Assembly: GCA_031280455.1 (NCBI GenBank)
Contig: JAITGR010000149.1
Coordinates: forward strand, 1-7,235
Source: Spirochaetaceae bacterium
GTDB taxonomy: Bacteria; Spirochaetota; Spirochaetia; Treponematales; Breznakiellaceae
Direction of reading: 5' to 3'
Length of the DNA stretch: 7,235 nucleotides
This document shows, piece by piece, positions 4,845-7,235 of the stretch. Positions within the stretch are counted from its first letter, which is position 1. Each line of letters starts with the position of its first letter. The notes under the pieces are model-generated. The model was given only the letters and a program-made list of their open reading frames with translations, made no database searches and was not told where the DNA came from. The position numbers and the translations under genes were made by a program.

Positions 4845-7235
4845 TTACTCCCGTCCAACCGCGAATTCCCGGAACTTCCGGTTTTCCATTTCTTTGTGCA
4901 GCCCAAGCTCCAACAGTTGCCCCACATCAATAATCAGCGACACCGAACCGTCGCCCAGAATGGACGCGCCGGCTATGCCCGGCGAATTGGTGTACTGGTC
5001 GCGCAGCGGCTTTATAACCACGTCTTCCTCGCCAATCAGACTGTCAACCATAAAACCCATTTTCTTTTCCGCCGTGCCGACAATAACGATAAAATTGTAC
5101 TCCGTTTTGTTCTGCGTGGGTATACCGAACAGGCGGTCGAGCCGCAAGAGCGAAAGCACGTCGTTGCGAATGTTAAACACTTCGTTATTGTCTATCATTT
5201 TAATTTCGTGCGGCTTTATGCGTACGCTTTCTATAACGCTCGTTATGGGTATGGAGTAAATTTCAGGCCCGACGCGCACCAGGAGCCCCTGGATTATCGC
5301 CAGGGTAAGCGGCAGTTTGATGATGAATTTGGTGCCGCGCCCTTTTTCGGACTGAACAGTTACGGTGCCGTTTAGTTTTTCAATCTGGCGCTTTACCACA
5401 TCCAGCCCGACGCCGCGGCCAGAAATGCTGGTTATGGTTTTAGCGGTGGAAAAACCCGGCTCGAATATCAGATTAAAGGCTTCTATGTCGCTAATCAGTT
5501 TGTTGGGGTGAATGAGGCCGCGCTCGACGGCTTTCGCTTTGACCGCCTCAACATCTATGCCTTTGCCGTCGTCGCTGATTTCGATGACAATCATGTTGCC
5601 TTCGTTGGCGGCTTTCAGCAGTACGCGCCCTTCTTCCGGCTTGCCGGCTGCCGCGCGGACGGCGGGGCTTTCGATGCCGTGGTCTATGGAGTTGCGTACC
5701 GAGTGCATTATCGGGTCGAGCAGGTCTTCTATGACAGACTTGTCCAGTTCCGTTTCCTCGCCTTCTATAACCAGGTTGATTTTTTTGGCGAGGGTTTTTG
5801 AAAGGTCGCGCACCAGACGCGGGAAGCGGCTGAATATTTGGCTTATCGGCACCATGCGGATACGCATGACGCCTTCCTGCAATTCGCCGGTTATGCGCCC
5901 CAGGTTTTGGCTTGTTGAACGGAACTTGACCATGCTGTTTTTGAACGAGGTTTCGTACCCGTCAAAAATCGTGAACATGTCCGAAAATTCTTCGGTTATT
6001 GCCTTGCGAATGTCTTTGGCCGAGCGTCCGGCAAGCTCCGCGTCCACGTATTCGGGAATTTTGTCGAAAAGGTTTTTTAGCCGCTCGCGGAATTTCGCCC
6101 CCAGCGCGTGGAACTCCATGGTTAAATCGTTAAAATGGTAGGTTATTTGGTTGAAGGTGGCCTTGGTAATGACGGTCTCCGACACCAGATTGAGCAGGTC
6201 GTCGATGCGTTTTGAATCGACGCGGAGTATGGAACCGGCCTCCTTGCCGGCTTTTTTCGCGTCTGCTGACGCGGCGGCGGCTTTTGCCGGCTCGCTCGCC
6301 GCAGGCGCCGCCGCGGGGGCCGCGGCACCGGCTGCCTCCGGCGCGGCTGCCTCCGGCGCGGCTGCTTCCGCCGTGGCGGCCGCCGCTTCTTGCGGCAGGT
6401 CGGCGGGCAGCAGGGTTTTTATGTCGGTAACCGCCGCGTCCAGCGAAACGTCGGGCAGAACCACGTACTTGCGCAAATTTTCGGCAGGCTCGTTGGTTGC
6501 TATAAAGTAATCGACCACCGGAAAAAACGTATCGCCGTACAGCGCGTCAAAATCCGGCGTTGTTTTAAGCACGGTCCCCATGCTTTTAAGCGATGCGTAC
6601 ACCTGAATGCCGCCGACAGTGTTCATAAGGCTGCTTTCGTCAAATTTAACCGACACACGGAACACGCTTTGGTAGCCGTCCGCGGCATCCAGCATTTCCA
6701 GTATTTCGTTTTCTGTAACGGGGCCGGCTTCCTCGACGGCTCCGGCGGCGGCGGGGGTTACGGCAAACGACGGGGCCGCCGGCTTGGGGGCTGCTTTGGC
6801 GGCGGGCGTCCCCGCGGGCGCCTTGGCGGGGGGCGTTTTACCGCCGCCGCCTGCCGGCATTAATGCCGAAAGACGGCCTTCTATGGCTTTGGTATTTTCC
6901 TGGTACACCGCGCCTTCCATGCGTTTTTCCAGCATGGCCTTAACAACGTCAATGGCGGACAACAGCACATCAACGACATCTTCGTTGACCGGCACCTGGT
7001 CGGAGCGGATAGCGTCCAGCACGTCTTCAACCAGGTGGGTAAAGTGCGACAACTCCATCATTTCGACGGTAGCCGCCCCCCCTTTTAAGGTGTGCGCGGC
7101 GCGGAAAATCTCGTCAACGGCATCGCGGTTACCGCTTTCTGTTTCCAGCACCAGTATATTCTGTTCGAGCGTTTCAACCTGCATCTGGGCTTCACTAAAA
7201 AAGTCCTTCAGCAACTCCTCGTTATTCGGGTCTAA
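4845..7235 (-). CDS. cheA: Chemotaxis sensor histidine kinase CheA (5' partial)
   Basis: CheA autophosphorylates on the P1 histidine and passes the phosphate to CheY. The frame is open to the right edge; 796 residues are visible, beginning LDPNNEELLKDFFSEAQ, so only a few N-terminal residues are probably missing. A TTG at 7214 is not needed as a start. Domains, counted from the first visible residue: P1 (about 1-120) with the phospho-acceptor H48 in AAHTLKGGA; an Ala/Pro linker; P2, the CheY-binding domain (about 174-270); a second Ala-rich linker (about 280-330); P3 dimerisation (about 335-457); P4 ATPase (about 458-640), with N-box HSVRNSIDHGIE (511-522), G1 DDGKGID (555-561), F-box FEPGFSTA (about 591-598) and G2 GRGVGLD (606-612); and P5, a CheW-like coupling domain (about 645-785). 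All catalytic motifs are intact. P3 is about 120 residues, well above the usual 60-70, as described for T. denticola CheA. The stop lies 5 bp before the cheW-cheR fusion. Confidence 0.96.
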   Translation of the reverse strand, partial: LDPNNEELLKDFFSEAQMQVETLEQNILVLETESGNRDAVDEIFRAAHTLKGGAATVEMMELSHFTHLVEDVLDAIRSDQVPVNEDVVDVLLSAIDVVKAMLEKRMEGAVYQENTKAIEGRLSALMPAGGGGKTPPAKAPAGTPAAKAAPKPAAPSFAVTPAAAGAVEEAGPVTENEILEMLDAADGYQSVFRVSVKFDESSLMNTVGGIQVYASLKSMGTVLKTTPDFDALYGDTFFPVVDYFIATNEPAENLRKYVVLPDVSLDAAVTDIKTLLPADLPQEAAAATAEAAAPEAAAPEAAGAAAPAAAPAASEPAKAAAASADAKKAGKEAGSILRVDSKRIDDLLNLVSETVITKATFNQITYHFNDLTMEFHALGAKFRERLKNLFDKIPEYVDAELAGRSAKDIRKAITEEFSDMFTIFDGYETSFKNSMVKFRSTSQNLGRITGELQEGVMRIRMVPISQIFSRFPRLVRDLSKTLAKKINLVIEGEETELDKSVIEDLLDPIMHSVRNSIDHGIESPAVRAAAGKPEEGRVLLKAANEGNMIVIEISDDGKGIDVEAVKAKAVERGLIHPNKLISDIEAFNLIFEPGFSTAKTITSISGRGVGLDVVKRQIEKLNGTVTVQSEKGRGTKFIIKLPLTLAIIQGLLVRVGPEIYSIPITSVIESVRIKPHEIKMIDNNEVFNIRNDVLSLLRLDRLFGIPTQNKTEYNFIVIVGTAEKKMGFMVDSLIGEEDVVIKPLRDQYTNSPGIAGASILGDGSVSLIIDVGQLLELGLHKEMENRKFREFAVGRE
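4848..4852 (-). promoter_or_regulatory. Ribosome binding site of the cheW-cheR fusion gene, inside the cheA 3' end
   Basis: GGGAG on the minus strand lies in the last cheA codons, next to the stop, 8 bases before the ATG at 4839. Its position implies that ribosomes finishing cheA help start the fusion gene. Confidence 0.65.
6331..6375 (-). repeat. 15-bp tandem repeat in the cheA Ala-rich linker
   Basis: Two identical 15-bp units (6331-6345 and 6346-6360) are followed by a degenerate partial third. They encode repeated P-E-A-A-A in the linker between P2 and P3. The repeat is in frame and changes only linker length. Confidence 0.7.

Noticed and set aside
7212..7214. TTG at 7214 as the CheA start
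   Set aside because: The upstream in-frame codons (LDPNNEE) look like treponemal CheA, and the frame runs off the window.

Overview
The window looks like a chromosomal segment from a GC-rich spirochaete of the Treponema lineage. The evidence is a chemotaxis cluster in the order cheA, cheW fused to a CheR-like domain, cheX; a CheA with an unusually long dimerisation region; a Treponema-style EF-P; and a BspA-like leucine-rich repeat protein ending in the GGRRAGTY motif that I associate with Treponema. A shikimate kinase argues against a T. pallidum-like parasite without aromatic biosynthesis and fits a free-living or gut treponeme. The species cannot be named from the sequence.

Layout, left to right. 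Positions 2-1495 (+) carry the 3' part of a two-module leucine-rich repeat protein whose halves are joined by a long Ala/Pro-rich linker. Everything else that codes is on the minus strand and reads leftwards: cheA (cut at its 5' end by the right edge), cheW-cheR fusion, cheX, a tRNA-Val(GAC), efp (elongation factor P) and a shikimate kinase (aroK). The kinase gene and the repeat-protein gene converge and overlap by 16 bp. No stretch over 300 bases lacks a gene. The gaps are 138 bp between the fusion gene and cheX, 42 bp between cheX and the tRNA, 84 bp between the tRNA and efp, and about 31 bp between efp and aroK.

How the genes work together. CheA is the chemotaxis histidine kinase. The CheW part of the fusion couples it to chemoreceptors, and CheX is the phosphatase that resets phospho-CheY. 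The usual treponemal fourth gene, cheY, is not after cheX, where a tRNA gene follows instead. EF-P helps ribosomes through polyproline; the neighbouring repeat protein happens to contain four runs of three or more prolines.

The points most worth a second look are the shikimate kinase reading frame, which has its Walker A motif upstream of any standard start codon; the degenerate CheR-like domain; the enlarged CheA P3; the missing cheY; and the architecture of the repeat protein. I found no mobile element, CRISPR array or rRNA, and no convincing intrinsic terminator. I did not find an obviously undescribed multi-gene system: the che cluster matches a known treponemal arrangement.
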